From Bradyrhizobium embrapense (GTDB lineage: Bacteria; Pseudomonadota; Alphaproteobacteria; Rhizobiales; Xanthobacteraceae), in assembly GCF_001189235.2 (NCBI RefSeq), contig NZ_LFIP02000001.1, positions 124,001-188,000 of the forward strand: a stretch of DNA of 64,000 nt, read 5' to 3'. The stretch's first letter is position 1. Each line of letters begins with the position of its first letter. Both the position numbers and the translations under genes were made by a program. Below are positions 43,035 through 57,683 of this stretch, in pieces. The notes beneath the pieces are model-generated. The model saw only the letters and a program-made list of their open reading frames with translations, was not told where the DNA came from and searched no databases.

Positions 43035-43301
43035 CGTCCCTCCTAACCCGCCCCGCTCGCCCCGGCAAGCCGCCCGGGTTCCACCCTTCGAACGAAATAA
43101 ATCTCTCCTCGTCCAGTGAACGAGTTCTGGGATGCCAGCGTCTATGTGGGTGAATGTTTCGTCGGCCACTGGCGGATGAAACAAGACCGGCCCGCGATGA
43201 AACCATTTTCCACGCTGGCGAAGACGCCAGGAAACGGGCGGCCGGTAGACGTTAAACAACGAAACGACGGGCCCCGGGGGCCCGATCATATGGGGACCGT
43301 C

Positions 43302-43559
43302 ATGATCAAGGCATTTTCCGCCATCGCCGTTGCCGCGTTCATTGCCGCCGCGCTCACCGTTCTGCCGGGCTTTGCGCCGCAGGTCGAAGCTTCCACCCCG
43401 CAGCCGCTGGCCAAGAGCGATCGCCTCGACATCCATCCGGTCGGCAAGGATTGCTCCCAGCAGGCATGGCCGAACTTCCAGGCCTCCTGCCTGCGCAGCG
43501 CCGGCAACAAGACCGCGGTTCGCGAAGCCCGCCTCGTCACCGCCGACCGCACCCCGTAG
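43302..43559 (+). CDS. secreted small protein
   Basis: 85 residues from the ATG at 43302. A signal peptide ([18 protein letters not shown], cleavage near EAS) precedes a mature part with two Cys ([16 protein letters not shown]) likely disulfide-bonded. GGGGA before the ATG. The family resembles short rhizobial periplasmic proteins of unknown role. Confidence 0.65.
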   Translation: MIKAFSAIAVAAFIAAALTVLPGFAPQVEASTPQPLAKSDRLDIHPVGKDCSQQAWPNFQASCLRSAGNKTAVREARLVTADRTP

Positions 43560-43869
43560 GTGATTTGAGGACATTCGGCTCTGGTCCAAGCCTGGCACGG
43601 GTCCAGGCGCAGACGGCCAATCCCGACAAGCTGCATGGGCGTTGCCAAATATCGAAAACAACCCCATGCAAAGTAGCTGCCCATCGCAGCAACGCGAAGC
43701 GATCGCCTTGACGCTCCGCCGCGATCGAACCGGAAACCGGCCCGTCAGTTCGGTGTAAGCTCGATCCGTCACACAAAACCCAATGGCAATTTGCGACGTC
43801 CCGTCGCAGACTATCGTCTAACGTGCCCGACCGGATGACCCGGCGGGCGCAAGCCACCAGGGGATTGCC
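43560..43869. other. intergenic stretch upstream of kup
   Basis: No gene is convincing. The region holds the kup promoter, which I cannot place with certainty, and no clear hairpin or operator. Confidence 0.35.
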
Positions 43870-45786
43870 GTGACCAGTACGCCCGCGATCGTTTCTTCCG
43901 GCCATCCTCCGAGCAGCCCGATTCCGGTGGCCGTCACGCTCGGAGCCCTCGGCGTCGTCTATGGCGACATCGGCACCAGCCCGCTCTACGCCTTGAAGGA
44001 AGCCGCCAAGGCCGCCGCCCATGGCGGGCCGCTCAGCCAAACTGCGGTGCTGGGCACGGTCTCGCTTATCCTGTGGGCGCTGATCCTCATCATTTCAGTC
44101 AAATACGCGATGCTGATCCTGCGCGCGGACAACCGCGGTGAAGGCGGCATCGTCGCCCTGCTGGCGCTGCTCTCGGCACGCAACGCGGCACCCGGCACCT
44201 GGCGTGCCCATCTTCTGGTCGTCGGCCTCATCGGCGCAGCCCTGCTCTATGGCGACGGCGCGATCACGCCGGCCATTTCCGTGCTTTCGGCGATCGAAGG
44301 CCTCAAGGTCGACGCGCCTTCGCTAACGCCGGCTGTGGTGCCGCTCACCGTCGTGATCCTGATCGGCCTGTTCTTCATGCAAAAGCAGGGCACGGGCTTC
44401 ATCGGCAAAATATTCGGCCCGGTGATGCTGTTCTGGTTCGCCGTGCTGGCAGCGCTCGGCATTCACGGCATCGTCAAGGCGCCCGGCGTGCTGGTTGCAC
44501 TGAGCCCGTTCTATGCGTTCGATTTCCTGATCCATCAGGATTTTCACGTCAGCTTCGCCATCCTCGGCGCTGCGTTCCTCGCCGTCACCGGCGGTGAGGC
44601 CATGTATGCCGACATGGGGCATTTCGGCCGCTTTCCGATCCGGCTCGCCTGGTTCGCGATCTGCCTGCCCGCGCTGGTGCTGAACTATTTCGGCCAGGCG
44701 GGCGAGCTGATCAACAATCCAAGCTCGATCGACAACCCTTTCTTCCAGCTCGCTCCCGACTGGGCGCATTACCCGCTCGTCCTGCTCGCGACCGTTGCCA
44801 CCGTGATCGCCTCGCAGGCCATCATCTCGGGCGTGTTCTCGCTGACCCAGCAGTCGATCCAGCTCGGCTTCCTGCCGCGGATGCATATCCAGCACACCAC
44901 GAGCGATGCGATCGGACAGATCTACGTGCCGCTGGTGAACTGGTTGCTCGCGGCCGCGACGCTCGGGGCTGTGCTGGCGTTCGGCACTTCGGATGCACTC
45001 GCCGGCGCTTACGGCATCGCCGTGTCGCTGTTGATGGCGATCACCACGCTGCTCGCGGCGCTGGTCGCGATCCAGTGGGGCTATTCGCCGATCCTCGTGG
45101 TCGCGGTGAACGGCTTCTTCTTCATCATCGACGCGATCTTCTTTGCGGCGAACACCGAGAAACTGTTCGAAGGCGGCTGGTTCCCGCTGCTGCTTGCGGC
45201 CGCGGTGGCGTTCCTGATGCTGACCTGGCGCGGCGGCGTCAAGCTGGTCGAAAAGGCGCGCGCCAAGCTGCGCCAGCCGGAAGAGGACCTGATCGAGACC
45301 GCGGTCAACAAGTGCAGCGCGCGCCTGCCCGGCACCGCGGTGTTCCTCGCCTCGGCCCCCAATGGCGTGCCGCTGGCGCTCACCCAGTTCGTCAAGCACA
45401 ATCACGTGCTGCATGAGCGCGTGCTGCTCGTCACCGTGCAGATCGAGGAGCGGCCGAGGATTCCCGACGAGGAACGCGCCGACGTTCACGAGATCAGCCC
45501 GGGCATCACCCGAATCATCCTGCACTACGGCTTCATGCAGTATCCGACGATCTACGAAGGGCTGCAGCTCGCCTGCCGGCAGGGCAAGCTGCCCGGCATC
45601 GATCTTTCAGACGTGACCTATTACATCGGCCGCGAGACCATCATCCCGCGCGAGGACGTTCCGGGCATGTGGGTGTGGCGGGAATCGCTGTTCGCCTTCC
45701 TGCAGCGCAACGCCGAGCGGTCGGCCGCGTTCTTCGGCGTGCCGAGCGGCCAAGTCGTGGAGTTCGGCACCGAGATCGAGATTTAG
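43870..45786 (+). CDS. kup: low-affinity potassium transporter Kup
   Basis: 638 residues from the GTG at 43870. The signature LGVVYGDIGTSPLYAL lies at residues 27-42, followed by about twelve hydrophobic segments and a cytoplasmic C-terminal domain of about 150 residues. Also GEGGIVALLAL and TGGEAMYADMGHFG. It takes up K+ with protons. Single gene between a secreted protein and gyrA, which is convergent. Confidence 0.95.
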   Translation: MTSTPAIVSSGHPPSSPIPVAVTLGALGVVYGDIGTSPLYALKEAAKAAAHGGPLSQTAVLGTVSLILWALILIISVKYAMLILRADNRGEGGIVALLALLSARNAAPGTWRAHLLVVGLIGAALLYGDGAITPAISVLSAIEGLKVDAPSLTPAVVPLTVVILIGLFFMQKQGTGFIGKIFGPVMLFWFAVLAALGIHGIVKAPGVLVALSPFYAFDFLIHQDFHVSFAILGAAFLAVTGGEAMYADMGHFGRFPIRLAWFAICLPALVLNYFGQAGELINNPSSIDNPFFQLAPDWAHYPLVLLATVATVIASQAIISGVFSLTQQSIQLGFLPRMHIQHTTSDAIGQIYVPLVNWLLAAATLGAVLAFGTSDALAGAYGIAVSLLMAITTLLAALVAIQWGYSPILVVAVNGFFFIIDAIFFAANTEKLFEGGWFPLLLAAAVAFLMLTWRGGVKLVEKARAKLRQPEEDLIETAVNKCSARLPGTAVFLASAPNGVPLALTQFVKHNHVLHERVLLVTVQIEERPRIPDEERADVHEISPGITRIILHYGFMQYPTIYEGLQLACRQGKLPGIDLSDVTYYIGRETIIPREDVPGMWVWRESLFAFLQRNAERSAAFFGVPSGQVVEFGTEIEI

Positions 45787-45794
45787 CCGTGCGG

Positions 45795-45820
45795 CCCGGA
45801 TGAGCGAAGCGTAATCCGGG
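45795..45820. repeat. palindromic repeat with AGCGAAGCG loop between kup and gyrA
   Basis: CCCGGAT (45795-45801) faces ATCCGGG (45814-45820) around GAGCGAAGCGTA. It lies just after the kup stop; convergent gyrA ends at 45907. Confidence 0.65.
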
Positions 45821-45906
45821 ACGCTCAGCGACGCGTTGCCGGCCCCGGCTTTCGCTGCGCTGCATCTGGGCTTCCGGGTTACCTGGCTTGAGCCGTTACG
45901 GCGGCG

Positions 45907-48633
<2,727 letters not shown>

Positions 48634-48845
48634 AGGGGAAATCCGGTCAGTTCTGCTGGGGAATCATATAGCCCATCGGAGGCCTGATAACCACCCTTGC
48701 GCGGCTCCGGAAAGCCGTTTTTCCCTTCGTTTTTTCATGCACTTACCGGCCGCATCACAGATTTGCGGCGCGCCCGCATTGCCCTGCGGTAGCGAGGTCG
48801 CAAAGACCTGGTGGAACCGGCCTTCGCACAGCCCTGATCCTCCGA

Positions 48846-49229
48846 TCACTGGCCGAAAATCACCGCGTGCATGATCCGCCCGGGCACAAAGGTAAAGAGA
48901 CCGGCAATGACCAGCGCGCCAAAGAAAATGCCGGTCATCGTGAACTTATGGCGGCGAACGTTGTGGCTCCGCGCGGCCGCGACGCCGAGCACCAGCATGA
49001 TCAGCGAGAAGATCGAGAGCAGATGGATCGGGCTCCACGGGCCCACCAGCCGGATCTGATGGATCCAGAACGAGCTCCCGGCGACCACCAACATCAGGAT
49101 CACCCAGATCCAGCCCAGCGTCCGGTGCGGCAGCGTGCCCTTCGGTGCGGCGAGCTGGATCGAGCCGAGCACGAAAGCGGCCATCGCGGCAAAGGCGTGG
49201 AGCGGGATCGCAGGCGCAGCGTCGAGCAA
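48846..49229 (-). CDS. DUF2306-family membrane protein
   Basis: 127 residues if the TTG at 49229 is the start. PLHAFAAMAAFVLGSIQL, GTLPHRTLGWIWV, MLVVAGSSFWI and a His-rich end with four hydrophobic segments match DUF2306 membrane proteins. The frame is open to a TTG at 49328, but an inverted repeat at 49297-49315 lies inside that extension. Between them GAGGG is followed by ATC and ATA codons, so a rare start there is also possible. Function unknown; the His residues may bind heme or metal. Confidence 0.65.
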   Translation of the reverse strand: MLDAAPAIPLHAFAAMAAFVLGSIQLAAPKGTLPHRTLGWIWVILMLVVAGSSFWIHQIRLVGPWSPIHLLSIFSLIMLVLGVAAARSHNVRRHKFTMTGIFFGALVIAGLFTFVPGRIMHAVIFGQ

Positions 49230-49296
49230 TGGCGCGAGGCTTATGATGGCAGCCCTCGAATGAAGCTCGCGGCCAGACGTCGCTCGCCGCAGGCAA

Positions 49297-49315
49297 ATGT
49301 AAATATCATTTACAT
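49297..49315. promoter_or_regulatory. 19-bp palindromic operator
   Basis: ATGTAAAT (49297-49304) and ATTTACAT (49308-49315) are perfect arms around ATC. The site sits about 70 bases upstream of the proposed DUF2306 start and would be bound by a dimeric regulator, family unknown. Confidence 0.6.
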
Positions 49316-49500
49316 CAGCTTGTGTCAAAGTCTAGGGAACCTGAGCTGATTGTCCCTAGATGCGCGAGATCCTGCAGTCGTTTATCGGAATACCCTCATA
49401 ATCCACACAAGGAAGCTGCCACGGCAAATTGCAACGCCGCTCCGCGAAATGATCTTCACGGAACGGCATCCAATTGAACAGTGGGGAGCGCGCCCCGTCG

Positions 49501-49992
49501 TCAGAACGGGATGTCGTCGTCCATGTCGCTGTTGCGGCTGCCGCCGCCGGCGGCGACCGCACGGCGCGGCGCCGAGCTGACCGGACCGGACGAGCCGAAA
49601 TCGCTGCCGCCATCATCGGAGAAGCTGCCGCCTCCACCGCCGCGCCCGTCGAGCATGGTGAGGTTGGAGTTGAAGCCCTGCAGCACGACCTCGGTCGAGT
49701 ACTTCTCGACGCCACTCTGGTCGGTCCATTTGCGGGTCTGCAATTGACCCTCGATGTACACCTTGGCGCCCTTCTTCAGATACTGCTCGGCGACCTTGCA
49801 GAGGCCTTCGTTGAAGATCACCACGCGGTGCCACTCGGTCTTTTCCTTGCGCTCGCCGGTGCCCTTGTCGCGCCAGGTTTCCGAGGTCGCGATGGAAAGA
49901 TTGGCGATCGGACGGCCGTCCTGCGTCCGCCGGATTTCCGGATCCTTGCCGAGGTTTCCAACCAGGATCACCTTGTTCACGCTTCCCGCCAT
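49501..49992 (-). CDS. ssb: single-stranded DNA-binding protein
   Basis: 163 residues from the ATG at 49992. OB-fold starts [41 protein letters not shown] follow. The Gly-rich linker ends in the acidic tip DDDIPF that recruits partners. In many bacteria ssb lies next to divergent uvrA; here three outer-membrane protein genes separate them. An SOS box lies about 170 bases upstream. Confidence 0.96.
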   Translation of the reverse strand: MAGSVNKVILVGNLGKDPEIRRTQDGRPIANLSIATSETWRDKGTGERKEKTEWHRVVIFNEGLCKVAEQYLKKGAKVYIEGQLQTRKWTDQSGVEKYSTEVVLQGFNSNLTMLDGRGGGGGSFSDDGGSDFGSSGPVSSAPRRAVAAGGGSRNSDMDDDIPF

Positions 49993-50161
49993 CGCATCAT
50001 CTCCGCTCAAAACCGGGCGCCGGACATCGGCCGCCACTCTCAACCTTCGCCACTTACCTTGCAGGCGTCGTGGAAGACCCTATACGACGGCGCCGGCTCG
50101 CTGCCGTTGCCGTTGCGCGGTTTATCCACGGATATCGAGATATAGCATCGCCGCCGGGATT

Positions 50162-50176
50162 GTTCCAGTTTTGTTC
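50162..50176. promoter_or_regulatory. SOS (LexA) box, alphaproteobacterial type, upstream of ssb
   Basis: GTTC-CAGTTTT-GTTC, the GTTC-N7-GTTC direct repeat bound by LexA in alphaproteobacteria. It lies between ssb (minus strand) and the first outer-membrane barrel gene (plus strand). Confidence 0.6.
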
Positions 50177-50293
50177 GCCACAACCAGCCGTAGAAGCGGC
50201 CGATACCGATCGAGCGGCAGCCGGTTTATATCCGGGCCGCCTGCTCCGCTCCATTAGAACGAAAAACAAGCCATAAATCAGTGCCTTGCAATG

Positions 50294-50322
50294 GCCACAC
50301 TTCTTGCGCGAGTGTGGCTTTT
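50294..50322 (+). terminator. orphan rho-independent terminator
   Basis: GCCACACT (50294-50301) pairs with AGTGTGGC (50311-50318), followed by TTTT. There is no plus-strand gene upstream for more than 300 bases, so it may end a small RNA or act in the leader of the barrel gene. Confidence 0.6.
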
Positions 50323-50441
50323 GGGAGACGGCGTTTCCGGTTGAATCAGCGTATAGCTACCGTCCATCAGACGGGCGCTCGCGTCTGAAGTCGCGCTTCG
50401 GGACCTGTGGAAGCCGATTGGGAAGCTGGGGGGGGGTGATG

Positions 50442-51185
50442 ATGAAGAAGTTTTTGCTCGGTACGGTTGCCCTGATTGCGTTCGCTGCGCCGGCCGCAGC
50501 TGCCGATCTCGCTGCGCGCCCCTACACCAAGGCGCCGCCGATGATTGCCGCCGTCTATGACTGGAGCGGCTTCTACATCGGCGCCAACGGCGGCTGGGGC
50601 TCGAGCCACAATTGCTGGGACCAGATCCCGGCCGGCGTCTTCATCGGTTCGGATGGTTGCCATGATGCGACCGGCGGCGTTGCCGGTGGCCAGATCGGCT
50701 ATCGCTGGCAGGCTGGCACCTGGGTGTTCGGCCTCGAAGCGCAGGGCGACTGGGCTGACCTGAAGGGCAGCAACAACAGCGCGATCTTCCCGGGCCTGTT
50801 CACCAACCAGAGCAAGATCGACGCGTTCGGCCTGTTCACCGGCCAGATCGGCTACGCCGTCAACAACGTGCTGCTGTACGCCAAGGGTGGCGCGGCGCTG
50901 ACCGACAACCGCTTCAGCACCTACTTCACGCCGACCGGCGTGCTTGCCGGCCGCGCCACCGACACCCGCTGGGGCGGCACCATCGGCGCCGGCATCGAAG
51001 TCGGCTTCGCGCCGAACTGGACCGCCGGTGTCGAATACGATCACCTGTTCATGCAGGACAAGACCTACAACCTCACCACGCCGACCGGCGCGCTGTTCAG
51101 CAGCATCCGCGATCGCCAGGACGTCGACCTCGTCACCGTCCGCGTGAACTACAAGTGGGGCGGCCCGGTGGTTGCGCGCTACTGA
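50442..51185 (+). CDS. outer-membrane beta-barrel protein (Omp25/31-like), copy 1
   Basis: 247 residues from the ATG at 50442 (an ATG one codon earlier also possible), G-rich ribosome site. Signal peptide MKKFLLGTVALIAFAAPAAA. The mature protein has YDWSGFYIGANGGWG, many alternating beta strands and an end VNYKWGGPVVARY, ideal for Bam insertion through the terminal aromatic. First of three tandem paralogues; all carry [15 protein letters not shown] starts. GGCCGGC terminator follows. Confidence 0.88.
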   Translation: MKKFLLGTVALIAFAAPAAAADLAARPYTKAPPMIAAVYDWSGFYIGANGGWGSSHNCWDQIPAGVFIGSDGCHDATGGVAGGQIGYRWQAGTWVFGLEAQGDWADLKGSNNSAIFPGLFTNQSKIDAFGLFTGQIGYAVNNVLLYAKGGAALTDNRFSTYFTPTGVLAGRATDTRWGGTIGAGIEVGFAPNWTAGVEYDHLFMQDKTYNLTTPTGALFSSIRDRQDVDLVTVRVNYKWGGPVVARY

Positions 51186-51212
51186 TCGCGCCGCACGGAT
51201 TTGATCCAGACG

Positions 51213-51240
51213 AAGGGCCGGCCTCGTGCCGGCCCTTTTG
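51213..51240 (+). terminator. terminator after barrel gene 1
   Basis: AAGGGCCGG (51213-51221) pairs with CCGGCCCTT (51229-51237) followed by TTG. Confidence 0.8.
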
Positions 51241-51261
51241 TTTGCGCGGTCGGCGAGCGGC

Positions 51262-51403
51262 CAACGAAGGCAACGAAGGCAACGAAGGCAACGAAGGCAA
51301 CGAAGGCAACGAAGGCAACGAAGGCAACGAAGGCAACGAAGGCAACGAAGGCAACGAAGGCAACGAAGGCAACGAAGGCAACGAAGGCAACGAAGGCAAC
51401 GAA
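51262..51403. repeat. 9-bp minisatellite, about 15.8 copies
   Basis: CAACGAAGG is repeated 15 times without variation from 51262 to 51396, then a partial copy CAACGAA to 51403. All six frames are open across it because the unit has no stop codon, giving repeat proteins that are artefacts. The identical copies point to recent expansion by slippage. It lies between the barrel 1 terminator and barrel gene 2. Confidence 0.95.
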
Positions 51404-51546
51404 TCAAACGCGGCTAAACCTTAATAAATTGTAAAATATTAAGTGAATTCAATATGTTACATGTGTTGCAGGCGCGCCACGCTCGATTGCAACCTGTGCT
51501 GGTAGCCTTGTCCCGTCAATGATCGATTCGAAGTGGGATGGATTCC

Positions 51547-52305
51547 ATGAAGCAGCTTTGGGTTGCCGCAGCCGGCCTCGCCGCGCTGAGTGTTTCGTCC
51601 GTATCGGCGGCTGACCTCGCCGCGCATGCCCCAACACCGGTGCCGGTCGTAGCGCCCGTGACCAGCTGGAACGGCTTCTATCTTGGCGCCCAAGGCGGCG
51701 GCGGCTGGGGCACCAGCAGCGAGACCTATCTTGGCGCACCGAACGACGCAGCGTTCATCGGCACCCAAACCTACAACACCAGCGGCGGCTTTGTCGGCGG
51801 CGTGATCGGCTACAATGTCCAGACCGGCCCCGTCGTGTTCGGTGTCGAGGGGGACTACCACTGGTCCGCCGTCACCGGCCGCTCCGGCGTGATCAATGTC
51901 GGACCGCCCAGCGTGCTCGACAGCTATTACACCGAGCTACGCAGTTTCGGCGACATCAAGGGCCGGCTCGGTTACGCCCACGGCGCCACGCTGTGGTTCG
52001 TCAACGGCGGCGCCGCGGTCGGCGACATCCTGCACCGCTACAATGCCGGGCTCGCGCCGCCCTCGGCCTCGGCCAGCGACACCCGCTGGGGCTGGACCGC
52101 CGGCGCCGGCGTCGAATACATGTTCGCCGCCAACTTGTCGGCCAAGCTCGAGTACAACTACGTCGATCTCGGCAAGGTCGCGCCGATCCAGTACACGCCT
52201 GCGATCAACGATCGCTCGGAGTGGAAGGACACCTTCCACACCGTCAAGCTCGGCATCAATTACCACTTCAACGCGCTAAGCCCGGTCGTATCGGCGAAAT
52301 ACTGA
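51547..52305 (+). CDS. outer-membrane beta-barrel protein, copy 2
   Basis: 252 residues from the ATG at 51547; an upstream ATG at 51538 is in frame. Signal peptide MKQLWVAAAGLAALSVSSVSA. SWNGFYLGAQGGGGWG begins the barrel and VKLGINYHFN with VVSAKY ends it. Paralogue of the genes on either side; a GGCCGGC terminator follows. Confidence 0.87.
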   Translation: MKQLWVAAAGLAALSVSSVSAADLAAHAPTPVPVVAPVTSWNGFYLGAQGGGGWGTSSETYLGAPNDAAFIGTQTYNTSGGFVGGVIGYNVQTGPVVFGVEGDYHWSAVTGRSGVINVGPPSVLDSYYTELRSFGDIKGRLGYAHGATLWFVNGGAAVGDILHRYNAGLAPPSASASDTRWGWTAGAGVEYMFAANLSAKLEYNYVDLGKVAPIQYTPAINDRSEWKDTFHTVKLGINYHFNALSPVVSAKY

Positions 52306-52343
52306 GGTACCGGCGGCGCGCGCCGCTTCTGCGCAGCGAACAC

Positions 52344-52369
52344 AAGGGCCGGCCTTGCGCCGGCCTTTT
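52344..52369 (+). terminator. terminator after barrel gene 2
   Basis: AAGGGCCGGC (52344-52353) pairs with GCCGGCCTT (52359-52367) with one bulged G; TTC follows. Confidence 0.75.
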
Positions 52370-52536
52370 CGTTGCGTGCAAGCGCGCGCATGGCTTGGGC
52401 CGTTTTCCGCGCATTGTGGTTTCACAGATACACAACTTCCAAGATTTCTATGTAGAAACACGTCAGGGCCACGCGACACTGCCGTGGCGCTCCCTTCAAC
52501 GTTTGAAGGGGACAACAAGAAAATGGGACTGGGACT

Positions 52537-53202
52537 TTGAAAATCAGAAATGTTTTGCTGGCCTCGGCCGGCATGTTTGCCCTCAGCGCAATTGTACCGG
52601 CAATGGCCGCCGATATGGCGGCTCGCGCGCCTTACGTGAAGGCTCCGCCGCCGGCTGCGATCTATAACTGGACCGGCTTCTACATCGGCGGCTTCGGTGG
52701 CTATGCCAGCGAGGACTCCGGCAACCCGAAGATGGAAGGCGGCTTCGGCGGCGGCACCATCGGCTACAACTGGCAGGCCGGCAACATTGTGTACGGCCTG
52801 GAGGCCGACGGCGCCTGGGCTGACGTCAATGCGTCCGCGACCGCGTTCGGCATCACCGCGACGAGCAAGATCGACTCGCTGGGCACCGCGCGCGGCCGCA
52901 TCGGCTTCGCCGTCGACAAGGTGCTGTTCTACGGCACCGGCGGCTATGCCTGGGCCGACAACAAGCTCACCGTCAGCGCTGGCGGCGTGAGCGTCTCGCA
53001 GAGCAACTTCCACTCCGGCTGGACGGTCGGCGCCGGCATCGAGGCGTTCATCGCGCCGCAGTGGTCGATCAAGGGCGAGTACCTGTATCGCAGCCTCGGC
53101 GGCGAGACCTACTTCGGCGTTCCGTCTGCCGACATCAACCTGCACACCGTGCAGTTCGGCGTGAACTATCACTTCGGCGGCCCGATCGTCGCCAAGTACT
53201 GA
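52537..53202 (+). CDS. outer-membrane beta-barrel protein, copy 3
   Basis: 221 residues from the TTG at 52537; no in-frame ATG is nearer. Signal peptide [35 protein letters not shown] begins the barrel and [15 protein letters not shown] ends it. Third tandem barrel paralogue, closest in length to Omp25. Terminator follows. Confidence 0.85.
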   Translation: MKIRNVLLASAGMFALSAIVPAMAADMAARAPYVKAPPPAAIYNWTGFYIGGFGGYASEDSGNPKMEGGFGGGTIGYNWQAGNIVYGLEADGAWADVNASATAFGITATSKIDSLGTARGRIGFAVDKVLFYGTGGYAWADNKLTVSAGGVSVSQSNFHSGWTVGAGIEAFIAPQWSIKGEYLYRSLGGETYFGVPSADINLHTVQFGVNYHFGGPIVAKY

Positions 53203-53226
53203 GCGAAACGGACCTCAGGGTCTCGG

Positions 53227-53253
53227 AAAGGCCGGCCTCGCGCCGGCCTTTTT
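53227..53253 (+). terminator. terminator after barrel gene 3
   Basis: AAAGGCCGGC (53227-53236) pairs with GCCGGCCTTT (53242-53251) followed by TT. Confidence 0.8.
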
Positions 53254-53342
53254 ACGTTTGGGAACCGGTTCCTGCTGACGGCTGCTGCCAACAGGCAAAC
53301 TATCCGTTGATGGACGCGACTCAGCACTGGAAATTGTCGGCT

Positions 53343-53357
53343 GTTCTTCCTACGTTC
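53343..53357. promoter_or_regulatory. SOS (LexA) box upstream of uvrA
   Basis: GTTC-TTCCTAC-GTTC, the alphaproteobacterial LexA-type direct repeat, 90 bases upstream of the uvrA start. It argues for the start at 53448, because a longer start at 53310 would put the box inside the gene. Confidence 0.7.
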
Positions 53358-53447
53358 CAGTCTTCTCACCCATCGGCGCAAGGTCCCGGCAGCACCGGCG
53401 ATGCGCGCCCAAAAAAGGCGCCCGATCATGCGCCCGGAACTGTCGCT

Positions 53448-56435
<2,988 letters not shown>

Positions 56436-56491
56436 GCGCACCACGCGCAGGCGATTGCGCTGCTTGCGGGCCTTTTGCGGGTGAGCGCGTA

Positions 56492-56520
56492 CGATGGGTA
56501 GAGCGAAGCGAAACCCATCG
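56492..56520. repeat. palindromic repeat with AGCGAAGCG loop
   Basis: CGATGGGT (56492-56499) faces ACCCATCG (56513-56520) around AGAGCGAAGCGAA. A decayed reverse copy (ATCGCTTCGCT near 56549) follows. Between uvrA and the VOC-family gene. Confidence 0.65.
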
Positions 56521-56581
56521 ACTTATCTCTCGGCCCGAATGACTGGTATCGCTTCGCTGCACTCATCCTACGGACTGCGAG

Positions 56582-56950
56582 TCAGCTCCCACGGTAGGTG
56601 GCGATCTGCCAGACGTTTGCCGAGGCATCCCGGACCATCGCACGTCGGTCGCCATAAGGCGTATTCGCAGGGGCCTCGATCGTTTCAGCGCCCGCCGCAA
56701 TCGCCCGCCGGTAGGTCTCGTCTGCATTCTCGACGTAGACATAGAGAAAGGCCGGCATCGCCTCGCGGACGCCTCCGCCGTCGCTGATCAGGATGATCGA
56801 GTCCCCGATCCGAATTTCCGTTGGCGCGCCAGGCCGGACTTCGCCTTCCGCGCCGAAAACGTCTCTCAGAAATCCGGCCAGGCCGGTCAGGTCGCGCGTG
56901 ACAATTCTCGGGATGACGGAAGGCCTGCCGGCCGGCTTGAATTGGGTCAT
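56582..56950 (-). CDS. VOC-family (glyoxalase/bleomycin-resistance fold) protein
   Basis: 122 residues from the ATG at 56950. IPRIVTRDLTGLAGFLRDVFG, IILISDGGG, AFLYVYVENADETYRRAI, GDRRAMVRDASANVWQI give the beta-alpha-beta-beta-beta pattern of a single VOC unit. Likely metal binding but substrate unknown. Confidence 0.8.
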   Translation of the reverse strand: MTQFKPAGRPSVIPRIVTRDLTGLAGFLRDVFGAEGEVRPGAPTEIRIGDSIILISDGGGVREAMPAFLYVYVENADETYRRAIAAGAETIEAPANTPYGDRRAMVRDASANVWQIATYRGS

Positions 56951-56978
56951 GTATGCCTGTCGTAGACTAAGCGAGTGG

Positions 56979-57003
56979 CCCGGATGGACGAAGCGATATC
57001 CGG
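56979..57003. repeat. palindromic repeat, AGCGAAGCG-loop family variant
   Basis: CCGGAT (56980-56985) faces ATCCGG (56998-57003) with loop GGACGAAGCGAT; one flanking C is unpaired. Upstream of the VOC gene. Confidence 0.5.
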
Positions 57004-57079
57004 AACTTCCAACCAAACAGTTGGCGGCTCCCGCATGTCGCTTCATTCATGCGGGCTCCAGTTCCCCTCACCTGCTCTG

Positions 57080-57412
57080 CTACACCGCCCAATAATTCGG
57101 GTGCGTGTAGGCGTGCGAGCGGTCGCCCCAGTCGAATTCGTCGCCGTCGAACTCGGATGGGCCGGTGCGCAGATCGTCCAGCGTCACTTCGGCCTCGAAG
57201 GCCTGGCGCGCGGGATCGAATTTCAAGGCTGTCCACTTCACCGGATAATGGTGGTGGCTGCTGAGCACGCCGCCGGTCTTGATCACGGCGTAGGCCACCG
57301 TGCCGCTCACCTTGTCGAGCATCAGCCGCTCGATCGATCCGAGCTTTGAGCCATCGCGCCCGAACACGCAGACATGCTCGACGCGGTCGCTGGGCACCAA
57401 GGTATGATGCAT
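57080..57412 (-). CDS. PRC-barrel domain protein
   Basis: 110 residues, ATG at 57412. VEHVCVFGRDGSKLGSIERL, VAYAVIKTGG and HHHYPVKWTALKF match the PRC-barrel fold found in ribosome-maturation and photosynthetic proteins; stand-alone versions in rhizobia have unknown roles. Ends in a short aromatic tail. Confidence 0.8.
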   Translation of the reverse strand: MHHTLVPSDRVEHVCVFGRDGSKLGSIERLMLDKVSGTVAYAVIKTGGVLSSHHHYPVKWTALKFDPARQAFEAEVTLDDLRTGPSEFDGDEFDWGDRSHAYTHPNYWAV

Positions 57413-57683
57413 GGCATCCTCCCTGTTTTCCCTTGTTTAGCAGACATTATAGCACCAGAGCACGCCGGATGTGCAGGGATCGCATCCACCGCAGCGCGCC
57501 AAACCCGCCGCCTCCCCGCGGCTTCAGCCGCCGCGGCCCATCCGTTAGCGGTCGCCCGATGCTTTCGCGGCGATTTCCGCCCCGGAGCCGTCAGGCGAAT
57601 TCGGCGGCACCTTGATCCAGCGCAAAGTCCGGGACGGTCTTTTCGTCTACTGATTCATTCAGCCTTCTGCGTGGATCACTGCC

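Noticed and set aside
51262..51403. CRISPR array
   Set aside because: The unit is only 9 bp with no spacers; it is a minisatellite.
50367..51407. Long minus-strand frame with repeated Leu-Arg-Cys units, and other repeat frames
   Set aside because: The 9-bp minisatellite has no stop in any frame; the rest is antisense to the barrel gene.
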